Source: Labilibaculum euxinicum
Lineage (GTDB): Bacteria; Bacteroidota; Bacteroidia; Bacteroidales; Marinifilaceae
DNA: 64,000 bases
Direction: 5' to 3'
Assembly: GCF_009795715.1 (NCBI RefSeq)
Contig: NZ_WTCR01000016.1
Span: 1-64,000 of the forward strand
A program made the position numbers and the translations under genes. Numbering within the stretch: position 1 is the first letter of the stretch; each line of letters starts with the position of its first letter. Shown here piece by piece: positions 50,662 to 58,842 of this stretch. Under the pieces are notes generated by a model that ran no database searches, was not told where the DNA came from, and worked only from the letters and a program-made list of their open reading frames with translations.

Positions 50662-51000
50662 ATGATCCAGAACGAGAAAATAGATATTGAAAATCAGATA
50701 AAAGAAAAAATAGAACAGCTGGAAAAGGATATTGTAATGCTAAAGGATTTAACCCAACCTGTTTCGCCGGATTGTGCCATTGGCAGAGTTAGTAGAATGG
50801 ATGCAATAAACAACAAGAGTGTGAATGAGGCTGCTTTGCGTAAAAAAGAAGTTCAGTTTTCAGCATTAAAAGAATCTCTCAAGAATATTGATTCGGATGA
50901 TTTTGGGAAATGCATAAAATGTGGAATAACTATTCCCATCGGAAGAATCATGATTATGCCTGAAAGCAAGAAATGTGTAAATTGTGCTTCAAATTCATAA
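50662..51000 (+). CDS. DksA/TraR-family zinc-finger protein
   Basis: A 112-residue protein with an N-terminal coiled coil (IENQIKEKIEQLEKDIVMLKDLTQ) and a C-terminal four-cysteine zinc finger, CIKC-x17-CVNC. That is the DksA/TraR design, which reaches into the RNA polymerase secondary channel. Tip acidic residues of DksA are not clear here, so regulatory action on transcription is inferred only. It follows the repeat-rich patch and begins the plus-strand run. Confidence 0.85.
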   Translation: MIQNEKIDIENQIKEKIEQLEKDIVMLKDLTQPVSPDCAIGRVSRMDAINNKSVNEAALRKKEVQFSALKESLKNIDSDDFGKCIKCGITIPIGRIMIMPESKKCVNCASNS

Positions 51001-51046
51001 TATTAATATCTTCATACAATATTATTCACTTGATTATAATTAATAT

Positions 51047-51259
51047 ATGGAACTAGTTACTCCTAATTTTGGCATTTCAATTTTCATGCTTATTATTTTA
51101 GTATTTGTTATTTTATTGCCCTTAATAGCTTTAATCGACATCGTAAAAAATGAATTCACCAATTCCAATAAATTAATTTGGGTCTTAGTAGTTCTGCTAT
51201 TCCCATTTATCGGTACAATTCTATATTTTATAATTGGAACCAAACAAAAAATTAAATAA
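51047..51259 (+). CDS. Small PLDc_N-type membrane protein (first of tandem pair)
   Basis: A 70-residue protein with two helices and the motif NKLIWVLVVLLFPFIGTILYFIIG, which matches the PLDc_N (phospholipase D-nuclease N-terminal) domain, found alone in many small membrane proteins. It lies 46 bp after the DksA/TraR-like gene and 6 bp before a paralogue. Function unknown. Confidence 0.8.
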   Translation: MELVTPNFGISIFMLIILVFVILLPLIALIDIVKNEFTNSNKLIWVLVVLLFPFIGTILYFIIGTKQKIK

Positions 51260-51265
51260 AATTAC

Positions 51266-51469
51266 ATGATACTATCAATCATTTTCGACATCTGGCTACT
51301 CACTAAATTAATTGGAATACTACTCCCAGTTGTTGCTGTAGTAGATATTTTTCTGAGAGATTTATTAGGAATTAACAAGCTATTCTGGGTTCTGCTTGTT
51401 GTTTTCATTCCATTTCTGGGTTCAATTATCTATTTCTACGATCGATTTACTTACAAAGCTAAAATTTAA
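51266..51469 (+). CDS. Small PLDc_N-type membrane protein (second of tandem pair)
   Basis: A 67-residue relative of the preceding gene, with NKLFWVLLVVFIPFLGSIIYFYDRF in place of the first copy's motif and a similar N-terminal helix (IGILLPVVAVVDIF). The two are probably an old tandem duplication, now diverged. Two membrane segments; function unknown. Confidence 0.8.
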   Translation: MILSIIFDIWLLTKLIGILLPVVAVVDIFLRDLLGINKLFWVLLVVFIPFLGSIIYFYDRFTYKAKI

Positions 51470-51470
51470 A

Positions 51471-51478
51471 TATCTTTG
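51471..51478 (+). promoter_or_regulatory. Candidate -7 element before the eIF1-like gene
   Basis: TATCTTTG matches TAnnTTTG and lies 93 bp before the start at 51571, just after the small membrane protein stop. Confidence 0.45.
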
Positions 51479-51570
51479 TACTGATAGTAATAAATAACTG
51501 GTATCTTCTGGTGAAATACCCATTTTTGACTGGTTACTGTGTACTAATTACTAACATACAATTAAATAAA

Positions 51571-51906
51571 ATGGCAAAAAGCAAAAAAAATATCGTTTAC
51601 TCAACGAACCCCGATTACAATTACGAATACGACGATGAATCGGTAGAAGAAACCTTAGCTCCGAACAAACAAAAACTTAGAGTTTTGCTGGACAAAAAAC
51701 AGAGAAAAGGTAAAGTTGTTACTTTAATTGAAGGTTTCGTGGGTACTTCTGATGACCTAAAAGAATTAGGCAAACTATTAAAGAGTAAATGTGGTGGCGG
51801 AGGTTCTGCTAAAGATGGAGAAATCTTAATTCAAGGCGATCACCGCGATAAAATTATGGATCTTTTAAAAGCAGAAGGTTATCAGGTTAAACGAGTTGGA
51901 GGATGA
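51571..51906 (+). CDS. SUI1/eIF1-like (YciH-type) translation factor
   Basis: A 111-residue protein starting at the ATG at 51571 (MAKSKKNIVYSTNPDY); an earlier ATG at 51511 would add a tail unlike the family. The SUI1 domain is clear from KQKLRVLLDKKQRKGKVVTLIEGF through DDLKELGKLLKSKCGGGGSAKDGEILIQGDHRDKIMDLLKAEGYQVKRVGG. Bacterial eIF1-like YciH proteins affect initiation fidelity. A hairpin follows the stop. Confidence 0.9.
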   Translation: MAKSKKNIVYSTNPDYNYEYDDESVEETLAPNKQKLRVLLDKKQRKGKVVTLIEGFVGTSDDLKELGKLLKSKCGGGGSAKDGEILIQGDHRDKIMDLLKAEGYQVKRVGG

Positions 51907-51935
51907 TTCTAAAGATCACCAAACAAATGATCTAA

Positions 51936-51976
51936 AAACAAAACCGAAATCCATTACAGATTTCGGTTTTGTTTTG
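51936..51976. terminator. Bidirectional terminator between eIF1-like gene and purC
   Basis: Stem ACAAAACCGAAATC / GATTTCGGTTTTGT around CATTACA, flanked by A and T tracts on both sides; serves the convergent genes. Confidence 0.88.
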
Positions 51977-52001
51977 TACTGTATTTTCAAATGTCTCAAG
52001 C

Positions 52002-52952
52002 CTATTTCAAAGTTTTCAGGCAATCTGAAATGTTTTTTTCGATTCGGGCATTAACAGCTTTGGCATCTGCTTTAACAAATTTTTCTCCAATAATTTGCTC
52101 GTACAACTCGATGTAACGCTCCGAAATCTGATTTACTTTTTCTTCAGTCATTTCAGGAACCTTTTGTCCGTCTTTACCTTGAAAACCATTCTCCATTAAC
52201 CATTCGCGAACAAACTCTTTCGATAATTGTTTCTGCTGCACATTCTTAGCCAAACGCTCAGCATATCCTTCCGAATAAAAGTAACGGGATGAATCGGGAG
52301 TATGAATCTCATCAATCAGGTAGATTACACCATCTTTTTTACCAAACTCATATTTTGTATCAACCAAAATCAAACCTTTTTCGGCAGCAATCTCAGTTCC
52401 TCGGGCAAATAAAGCCTGAGTATATTTTTCAAGCATTTCGTAATCTTCTTTAGATACGATGCCTTGTTTTAAAATTTCTTCTTTGGAAATATCTTCATCA
52501 TGACCTTCCATAGCCTTAGTTGTAGGCGTAATGATCGGTTTTTCGAATTTCTGATTTTCCTTCATTCCTTCAGGCATCGGCTCACCACAAAGTACACGTT
52601 TACCAGCTTTGTACTCTCTCCATGCATGACCGGTTAAATATCCTCTAATTACCATCTCAACCATAAACGGTTCAGCCAAATGACCAATTGTTACCATTGG
52701 ATCAGGAGTTGCAATTTTCCAGTTTGGAACGATATCGGATGTTGCATCTAAAAAGCGGGTAGCAATTTGATTCAATACCTGTCCCTTAAAAGGAATACCT
52801 TCAGGTAATACAACATCAAAAGCTGAAATACGATCAGAAACAACCATAGCAAGATACTCATCGTTAATATTATAAACGTCTCTTACCTTACCTACGTAAA
52901 GATTCTTTTGATTCGGGAAATTAAAATCTGTTTTAACAATTGCTTCTTTCAT
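52002..52952 (-). CDS. purC: Phosphoribosylaminoimidazole-succinocarboxamide synthase PurC
   Basis: SAICAR synthase of purine synthesis, 316 residues of the longer type. Visible: [45 protein letters not shown], a GHDEDIS segment and [28 protein letters not shown]. All belong to the ATP- and CAIR-binding parts. It is monocistronic. Confidence 0.94.
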   Translation of the reverse strand: MKEAIVKTDFNFPNQKNLYVGKVRDVYNINDEYLAMVVSDRISAFDVVLPEGIPFKGQVLNQIATRFLDATSDIVPNWKIATPDPMVTIGHLAEPFMVEMVIRGYLTGHAWREYKAGKRVLCGEPMPEGMKENQKFEKPIITPTTKAMEGHDEDISKEEILKQGIVSKEDYEMLEKYTQALFARGTEIAAEKGLILVDTKYEFGKKDGVIYLIDEIHTPDSSRYFYSEGYAERLAKNVQQKQLSKEFVREWLMENGFQGKDGQKVPEMTEEKVNQISERYIELYEQIIGEKFVKADAKAVNARIEKNISDCLKTLK

Positions 52953-53186
52953 TGCTCCAAAAATTCTAATAATTTATAAAAATGGTTTAAACTATAAGCC
53001 ATTAGCCGTAAACTGCCAGGCATCAGCTGATATTCGCTGCATTCTGCTACCAAAATAACAATAATGTAAAATTCAGCTTTTAATTTAGTGCGAAGATAGA
53101 TAAAAGTAAAAAAGTAGAAAAGCAGTAACAGCTATTTATATGCATCTTCACCATACTTTTTACAAAACTGTTTACCGGTAACTCTT

Positions 53187-54164
53187 TTACTGATCTTTGC
53201 TTTCTCTCTTTTTTTCTTGCCTGTCTTCTTCAATTTCGTAGGCTGTCACAATTTCTTTCACCAGCCGGTGACGAATTATATCTGACTTATCGAATTCAAC
53301 CATTGCAATTCCTTTTATATCCTTTAAAATCCGAAAGGCCTGAATCAATCCTGATTGTTGCTTTCTGGGCAAATCAATTTGCGTGATATCACCTGTAATC
53401 ATAAACTTACCACTGGTTCCCATGCGGGTTAAAAACATTTTCAACTGCTTTGTTGTGGTGTTTTGCGCCTCATCTAAAATTACAAATGCTTCGTTTAAGG
53501 TTCTTCCGCGCATGTAGGCCAAAGGTGCAATCTGAATGATTTCAGCTTCGAGATAATCGGCTAGTTTACGAGGCGGAATCATATCCAGCAGGGCATCATA
53601 AAGCGGTTGCAAATAAGGATCAATTTTTTCTTTTAAATCTCCGGGAAGGAAACCAAGATTCTCTCCTGCCTCAACTGCTGGCCGACTCAAAATAATCTTT
53701 CTCACCTCAGAATTACGCAGAGCTTTAACAGCCAGGGCAATTGCCGTATAGGTTTTACCCGATCCGGCAGGACCAACTGCAAAAATCATATCGTTTTTTG
53801 CTGATTTTTCGACCAACTTTTTTTGGTTAGCTGTGCGGGCACGAATAATTTTCCCATTATTACCAAAGAGAATAACGCTTTTAGGATCATCAGGATTCTG
53901 TATATCCGGTGTGTTTTCCAATACAATCCGTTTTATATTGGCCAATGTAAGAACATTGTATTGATTGTAGTGCTGAATCAAAAGATTCACTTTCATTTCA
54001 AACAAATCAAGAATCTTTTCTTCGCCGCTGGCAAATATTTCATTCCCTCTTCCAACAATCTTCAATTTTGGAAACATCTCCTTTAAGACTACCAATTTTG
54101 AATTATTAATTCCATAAAATTCAAGAGGATCAATTACCCCTAAAGATATGCTCTTTTCAATCAT
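53187..54164 (-). CDS. phoH: PhoH-family ATPase
   Basis: A 325-residue PhoH-like protein. An N-terminal KH-like part (about 20-90) is followed by the ATPase: Walker A VGPAGSGKTYTAIALA and Walker B region EAFVILDEAQNTTTKQLKMFLTRMG. The rest matches PhoH/YbeZ (GDITQIDLP, AFRILKDIKGIAMVEF). Such proteins associate with ribosome and RNA quality control. Divergent from the following plus-strand gene. Confidence 0.92.
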   Translation of the reverse strand: MIEKSISLGVIDPLEFYGINNSKLVVLKEMFPKLKIVGRGNEIFASGEEKILDLFEMKVNLLIQHYNQYNVLTLANIKRIVLENTPDIQNPDDPKSVILFGNNGKIIRARTANQKKLVEKSAKNDMIFAVGPAGSGKTYTAIALAVKALRNSEVRKIILSRPAVEAGENLGFLPGDLKEKIDPYLQPLYDALLDMIPPRKLADYLEAEIIQIAPLAYMRGRTLNEAFVILDEAQNTTTKQLKMFLTRMGTSGKFMITGDITQIDLPRKQQSGLIQAFRILKDIKGIAMVEFDKSDIIRHRLVKEIVTAYEIEEDRQEKKRESKDQ

Positions 54165-54300
54165 ATATTCCGTTCAATATTCATTACTTTTGAGCCTACA
54201 AATTAATTATTAATTCTGATTTGTTTAGCTGTACCAAAGAGAAATCTGAATATATTTTCGTTTAAATAAATCTTCTTTCTCTTTAAATTTAGATCCATTT

Positions 54301-55089
54301 ATGGCAATAATAAGTTTAACTACCGATTGGCAGCACCGCGATTACTATCTGGGGGCACTTAAAGGGCGCCTCCTATCGATCTGTCCTGGAGCACAATTGG
54401 TAGATTTAAGTCACAATGTTGGCAACTACAATATATCTCAAACATCTTTTATTATAAAAAATGCCTTTGTCCATTTTCCAAAAGGAAGCATTCATATTAT
54501 TGGTGTTAAATCAGAAGAAACACCGGAACATCCGCACATCGTTGTAAAGTATCAGGATCATTATTTTATTGGTGCCGACAATGGTATTTTCAGTTTGATA
54601 ATGAAAGGCGATCCTGAAGAAATTGTACGCATTGAAAATATTGAAAAGGAAGATCACTTTCATACTTTTCCGGAACTGAATGTATTCGCCAAAGCGGCTT
54701 CTCACATTATTAAATACAACAATCTCACAGAACTGGGATCTACCCAAAAAGAATTGTACCGATTGGTTCCCATCCGCGCATTAATTCAGAAAGGAACAAT
54801 TACCGGACAGATTATTTATATTGATTCGTATGGGAATGTAACCACAAATATTTCAAAAGAATTGTTTGAATCGGTGCGTCAGGAAAGAGAATTCGAAATT
54901 TTGGTGCAAAGCAATCATTACCGGATTTCCAAAATCAATCAGAACTATCACGAAACTTCCGAAGGTGATTTTCTGGCGCTCTTCAACTCATCAGGCTTAC
55001 TGGAAATAGCGATAAACAAAGGCAATTTAGCCGAGTTGCTGCAACTGGATATTAACTCCGATATTAGAATCAAACTTCATGATTATTAG
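54301..55089 (+). CDS. SAM hydroxide adenosyltransferase-like protein (DUF62 family)
   Basis: A 262-residue protein of the family that hydrolyses SAM to adenosine and methionine and is related to fluorinases. N-terminal LTTDWQHRDYYLGALKGRL corresponds to the usual TDFG..D.YVG..KG, and DNGIFSL matches the PDNG motif; the C-terminal half has VTTNIS and the SGLLEIAINKGNLAELL end. The conserved aspartates are present. Overlaps the next gene by 11 bp. Confidence 0.88.
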   Translation: MAIISLTTDWQHRDYYLGALKGRLLSICPGAQLVDLSHNVGNYNISQTSFIIKNAFVHFPKGSIHIIGVKSEETPEHPHIVVKYQDHYFIGADNGIFSLIMKGDPEEIVRIENIEKEDHFHTFPELNVFAKAASHIIKYNNLTELGSTQKELYRLVPIRALIQKGTITGQIIYIDSYGNVTTNISKELFESVRQEREFEILVQSNHYRISKINQNYHETSEGDFLALFNSSGLLEIAINKGNLAELLQLDINSDIRIKLHDY

Positions 55090-55360
55090 ATTTGTAAAGC
55101 TGGAAATACTTCCACAAAACATTGATGATTTTAAAAATCTTACATCGGGTGAAAAAGATGAAATTATAGCCTTTCCAGGTTGTTCTCATCTTGAAATTTT
55201 ACAGGATGTATCAAATCCATCGGTATTTTTCACGGTAAGTCACTGGTGTTCGGAGGACGATTTAAACCATTACCGAAACTCTGATTTTTTTCAGGGCAAC
55301 TGGAAAAAGGTAAAAAAATGGTTCGCTGCCAAACCTGAGGCATGGAGCTTATCTAAATAA
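55079..55360 (+). CDS. Antibiotic-biosynthesis-monooxygenase (ABM) domain protein
   Basis: A 93-residue dimeric ferredoxin-like fold protein: VKLEILPQNIDDFKNL, FPGCSHLEILQDVSNPSVFFTVSHWCSEDDLNHYRNSDFF. The domain occurs in small monooxygenases and in stress proteins; function here unknown. It overlaps the SAM hydrolase-like gene by 11 bp, so they are coupled. Its last 33 codons and some 60 bp beyond are repeated, in damaged form, at 58321-58490. Confidence 0.82.
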   Translation: MIIRFVKLEILPQNIDDFKNLTSGEKDEIIAFPGCSHLEILQDVSNPSVFFTVSHWCSEDDLNHYRNSDFFQGNWKKVKKWFAAKPEAWSLSK

Positions 55361-56055
55361 TTGGGACGTCTCCCTTTACTCTTACACATACATCGGGTCA
55401 GGCTTTCCACAACCACTCCCCGACTACCTAACTATCCTTAATTTGCTGCGGGTAACCTCTTCAATCCTTTACACACGTTTTCAATTCTTGAAATTAGCTG
55501 TCATCATCTCTTTGGGCCTTCAAAAAGCGAACCTTTCCTTATAGATTATCTTCAGCCTAAATGGGCTTGAATGCACCTTTAAACTTCAACTACAATCCAA
55601 TCAAATTAAAAACTACATAATAGATTAAACAAATTAAAATATTCACATAATACAAAAATTAAACATTCACTAACCCCATATAACAAAGATAATTTGCCAA
55701 CAAATAAATTATTTTAAACCACCAATAATATATTTTAATAGATCATTTACTTACATTAAAGAAACAATATGATTAAATTTAAATATCCCATAATTATTTA
55801 TTTAAAAAATATTTCAATAAATTAGAAGATAAATCTCAAATTATACTAACAAACAAAAGTATTGCATTATGTTTTTTAATATTACTTCTCATTAAGCGTA
55901 AAAAAAATACAGTTTCTTTTACGCTTAATGTAGTGTAAATCTGCAACTCGAAAATGATAAAAACATGAAATAATTTAGGATGAATACACAACTCTCCAAA
56001 AGCAAAATTATATAATCTGTAACCCAATTAAATTGAATCATTATTCTTAATTCAA
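55361..56055. other. AT-rich intergenic region upstream of the peptide cassette
   Basis: Nearly 700 bp. The first 65 bp continue the tail that is duplicated at 58400-58490. The rest is very AT-rich, without a believable frame. A perfect 14-bp inverted repeat is at 55890-55930. Confidence 0.6.
55890..55930. repeat. Perfect 14-bp inverted repeat
   Basis: CATTAAGCGTAAAA / TTTTACGCTTAATG with a 13-nt loop, about 125 bp before the C39-VKOR-Trx gene. There is no T-run directly after it on either strand, so it is more like an operator or an RNA leader stem than a terminator. Confidence 0.65.
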
Positions 56056-57654
56056 ATGGACGAAAACTTATTTTTCCTATTAAAAGAACTACTCACAAAA
56101 AATAGCATAAAAGTTAATAATGAAGAATTAAAGCTTCAATTATTTGGTCACCCTTCGTATCCAAGTTTACATTCTTTGACCGGAGTTTTGGATCATTTTA
56201 ACATCCCAAATCTTGCAATAGAAATTCCTAAAACAGAAGAAAACATTGCTCTTTTGCCCGATTACTTCATAGCTCATATCGAAAACAACGGAAGTGATAA
56301 TTTTGCATTAATCAGCAAGAAAGCGGATGCTATTCAAATTACACGTGAGGGAAAAAAATCGGAGCTTGTACCCATTGACAGCTTTATTGATTTATGGACC
56401 GGAATTGTCTTAGTGATCGAAACAGATGAAAATATAAAAACAGATATCACTTCTATTTTCTCAAAAGTATTACTTGTAAGTATTCCAGTCGTACTAATTA
56501 TTTGCTTTTTATTCTTAAGTCAAAACCCATATGAATCATTTCATTTTGCTTTTTCCATGATTGGACTAATGATATGTATCTTTATTCTTCAACATGAAAT
56601 AGGAACTTCTTCTCAGGTTTTAAATAAAATTTGTACTGGTGTTAGTGATAAAGTAAGTTGCGATGATGTTATGCAATCGAAAGGATCCAATCTTTTTGGC
56701 TTTGTTAAATTAAGTGATCTTGGTATTATATATTTTCTAACCTCAGTATTATCTTCCTTGCTTTTTGTGATGAGTAAGAACAATTTCACTCCACTATTTG
56801 TAATAAGCCTTACAGCGCTGCCATTTACAATCTATTCCATCTACTATCAGTTCCAAATTGTAAAAAAATGGTGTCTCCTTTGCCTTGGTGTTATTTTGGT
56901 TTTATGGATACAATCGGCTTTGGCAACTGCAAATATCAATTCAATCTCTGAGATAATATCAGAACCAAATTCTTACTTACTCTTTGCATTTGCGGCATAC
57001 CTTACCACAGCTCTTTGGCTATTCATTGCTCCCAAAATAAGACTAAAACCAGAATATTTTAAATTAAAAGTACAATTCAATAAATTCAAAAGAAACTTCG
57101 AAATATTCAACAATCTGCTTTCCAGATCGCAAGCAATAAACACCACAATTACAAACAGCAATGAAATAGTATTTGGCACTAAAAATTCTGAATTGGAAAT
57201 CGTTATAATCACAAACCCCTTATGTGGCTTTTGCAAAAATGCTCACAAACTAATTCACATAGTACTAGATCAAGAAACAGAAGTAAAAATCATTGTTCGT
57301 TTCAATGTATCTCAAAATACCAAAGCCATTGATAATAAAATTGCATCAAAACTAGTTGAGATCTACCATATAAACGGGGAAAAGATATGTCTAACAGCAA
57401 TGAATGAAGCCTATTCCAGCAGAGATTCTGCCACTTGGCTAAATAAATGGGGAGAATCAGAAAACGAATACTATTCTCAAATTTTAATGGAAGAAAAGAA
57501 ATGGTGTACAAACAACAATATTCCCTTTACACCTGAAATTCTTCTTAATGGCAAATCCTATCCAAAAGAGTATGATTTTGAAGAATTGCAATATTTTCTT
57601 GAAGATCTTAACGAGTTCGAAGTTTCGACGCAAACAGAACTCATAACAGACTAA
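56056..57654 (+). CDS. C39-like / VKOR / thioredoxin-like three-domain membrane protein
   Basis: A 532-residue protein probably forming disulfides in exported peptides. Residues 1-125 resemble a C39 peptidase-like domain (GHPSYPSLHSLTGVLDHFNI), but the catalytic Cys and His are not seen, so it may only bind leaders. Residues 135-325 form a VKOR domain with Cys193 and Cys202 in the loop (KICTGVSDKVSCDDV), and the redox pair C-L-L-C (273-276). Residues about 370-520 are thioredoxin/DsbA-like with CGFC (390-393). VKOR and thioredoxin modules normally work in disulfide formation. Two GG-leader peptides with four conserved cysteines follow at 74 bp. No ABC transporter is present in the window. Confidence 0.85.
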   Translation: MDENLFFLLKELLTKNSIKVNNEELKLQLFGHPSYPSLHSLTGVLDHFNIPNLAIEIPKTEENIALLPDYFIAHIENNGSDNFALISKKADAIQITREGKKSELVPIDSFIDLWTGIVLVIETDENIKTDITSIFSKVLLVSIPVVLIICFLFLSQNPYESFHFAFSMIGLMICIFILQHEIGTSSQVLNKICTGVSDKVSCDDVMQSKGSNLFGFVKLSDLGIIYFLTSVLSSLLFVMSKNNFTPLFVISLTALPFTIYSIYYQFQIVKKWCLLCLGVILVLWIQSALATANINSISEIISEPNSYLLFAFAAYLTTALWLFIAPKIRLKPEYFKLKVQFNKFKRNFEIFNNLLSRSQAINTTITNSNEIVFGTKNSELEIVIITNPLCGFCKNAHKLIHIVLDQETEVKIIVRFNVSQNTKAIDNKIASKLVEIYHINGEKICLTAMNEAYSSRDSATWLNKWGESENEYYSQILMEEKKWCTNNNIPFTPEILLNGKSYPKEYDFEELQYFLEDLNEFEVSTQTELITD

Positions 57655-57665
57655 AAATAATTATA

Positions 57666-57715
57666 AAACTGAAGTCTTGACGGTTTTAAAATGTTCAAGA
57701 TATACACACATTTTA
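57666..57715 (+). repeat. 50-bp repeat before peptide gene 1
   Basis: CTTGACGGTTTTAAAATGTT and CAAGATATACACACATTTT, matching 58101-58150 with about four changes. Within it TCTTGA and TCAAGA form an inverted repeat 14 bp apart, so it may be a promoter or operator of the peptide genes. Confidence 0.75.
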
Positions 57716-57727
57716 TTTTTTTATACC

Positions 57728-57883
57728 ATGAAAGATTTACAAAAATTAAACGGCGCTAAAATTCTTAGCAAAAAAGAACAACAAACTGTTAAAGGTGGAT
57801 ACATCAAAGAATGTAAAACATACAAAGACTGTTGGGAAGGTTTCATCTGCAGTGGAGGAATTTGTATCTCTGGGGAAATATGA
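57728..57883 (+). CDS. GG-leader Cys-rich peptide 1
   Basis: A 51-residue precursor. The leader MKDLQKLNGAKILSKKEQQ ends in VKGG (21-24), the double-glycine type common for Bacteroidota natural-product precursors. The core (27 residues) has four cysteines spaced C-x5-C-x5-C-x4-C. The ATG at 57728 is preferred to the TTG at 57677 because the leader begins there. Likely exported and cleaved after GG by a C39 protease-transporter encoded elsewhere, with two disulfides. Activity unknown. Confidence 0.8.
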   Translation: MKDLQKLNGAKILSKKEQQTVKGGYIKECKTYKDCWEGFICSGGICISGEI

Positions 57884-57904
57884 TCATTCATTAGTATTTA
57901 GATT

Positions 57905-58063
57905 ATGAACAGATTAAAAGAATTACTGGGAGCTAAAACTCTTAACAAAATTGAACAACAAGCTGTTAAAGGTGGACGCTCAAAATGCATTGATGATTTA
58001 AGTTGCCCTGATGGATATGGATGTGATCCTTTTGGAGTTTGCAGACTTATTCCGGCAATCTAA
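57905..58063 (+). CDS. GG-leader Cys-rich peptide 2
   Basis: A 52-residue paralogue of peptide 1, 21 bp after it. Leader MNRLKELLGAKTLNKIEQQA then VKGG; core 28 residues with C-x5-C-x5-C-x5-C. The leaders are about half identical while the cores differ except for the cysteines and glycine positions, as expected for a diversifying peptide family. Too short for many gene finders. Confidence 0.8.
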   Translation: MNRLKELLGAKTLNKIEQQAVKGGRSKCIDDLSCPDGYGCDPFGVCRLIPAI

Positions 58064-58100
58064 TTAAAACTTTCTCTTCTTAAATTGAAAATTTTGAATA

Positions 58101-58150
58101 AAACCGAAATCTTGACGGTTTTAAAATGTTCAAGATTTACACACATTTCA
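58101..58150 (+). repeat. 50-bp repeat before broken peptide gene 3
   Basis: Near copy of 57666-57715 (CTTGACGGTTTTAAAATGTT then CAAGATTTACACACATTTC). It runs straight into the peptide 3 core. Confidence 0.75.
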
Positions 58151-58234
58151 TGAAATTTGTGGCTTTGATAGGGACTGCGCAAGTGATGAATATTGTACTG
58201 ATGGTGTTTGCGTCCCTCCTCGCTGGAAACCATA
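58149..58234 (+). pseudogene. Broken third peptide gene (core only, leader lost)
   Basis: The frame HEICGFDRDCASDEYC-TDGVC-VPPRWKP and stop keeps the C-x5-C-x5-C-x4-C pattern of the two preceding genes. There is no GG leader or start codon in frame; the upstream repeat joins directly to the core, as if a deletion removed leader and spacer. It is probably silent. Confidence 0.7.
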
Positions 58235-58318
58235 AATTAGATTAAAATATCTAGTGCTATTTTAGCTCTCTCTCTTGAGATTGTAATTGACAATCTCAAG
58301 AGAAAATTATCCGTGTTA

Positions 58319-58490
58319 AATAAACCAATCACCGAAACTCATTTTTTTTTCAGGGCAACTGGAAAAAGGTAAAAAAATGGTTTACCGCCAAGCCCGAGGC
58401 ATGGAGCTTATACAATTAAATTAATGTGACGTATCCCTCCTTATCCTTTCCCGCATTCCATCTCCCTGTCGGGTCAGGCTTTTCGCATCC
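58319..58490 (+). pseudogene. Decayed second copy of the ABM gene 3' end and downstream DNA
   Basis: TTTCAGGGCAACTGGAAAAA and the following AGGTAAAAAAATGGTTTACC match the end of the ABM gene (55262-55360), giving QGNWKKVKKWFTAKPEAWSL before a stop. Upstream a one-base insertion breaks the frame. Similarity runs past the stop (GTATCCCT..., TCGGGTCAGGCTTT) into non-coding DNA. The segment between the two copies holds the peptide cassette. Confidence 0.8.
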
Positions 58491-58571
58491 ATTTGACACA
58501 ACCACAATTCTTGCTGAAAAAGCTGTAGAATGGGCTTTACAAACAAGCTCCACTGAAAAAATAAGGATAAG

Positions 58572-58702
58572 AGTTAACCACAGAGAGCACAGAGAGCACA
58601 GAGAGCACAGAGAGCACAGAGAAAAAAAAATAAATTCTTTGCGCTTTTTGTAAATTAACATTGTGTGCTTCGTGATATCCCTTTGTGTACTTTGTGGTTA
58701 AT
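58572..58702. repeat. Tandem 9-bp repeats in a TTAACCACAGAG element
   Basis: From 58579 the unit CACAGAGAG is repeated about four and a half times. The element starts GAGTTAACCACAGAG and ends CTTTGTGGTTAATTT, so its two ends are inverted copies (TTAACCACA / TGTGGTTAA). Short frames over the tract on both strands are artefacts. Confidence 0.75.
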
Positions 58703-58792
58703 TTTCCCAACACGCCTCACTCCAAAGCAACTTCCTTCCTTTAATTGTACTGTTGCTTTCTCCATTTATAGCTAGTTGAGCTTTATTTCCCT

Positions 58793-58800
58793 TATCTTTG
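58793..58800 (+). promoter_or_regulatory. Candidate -7 element before the DEAD-box helicase gene
   Basis: TATCTTTG matches TAnnTTTG, 43 bp before the start at 58843. Confidence 0.45.
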
Positions 58801-58842
58801 TCGACGGAAATAAATCCGTACCAATAATCAGAACAAAAATAT

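Noticed and set aside
58416-58661. Small genes on both strands with LCSLCS or REHREH repeats
   Set aside because: They are translations of the CACAGAGAG tandem repeat and of the decayed ABM tail.
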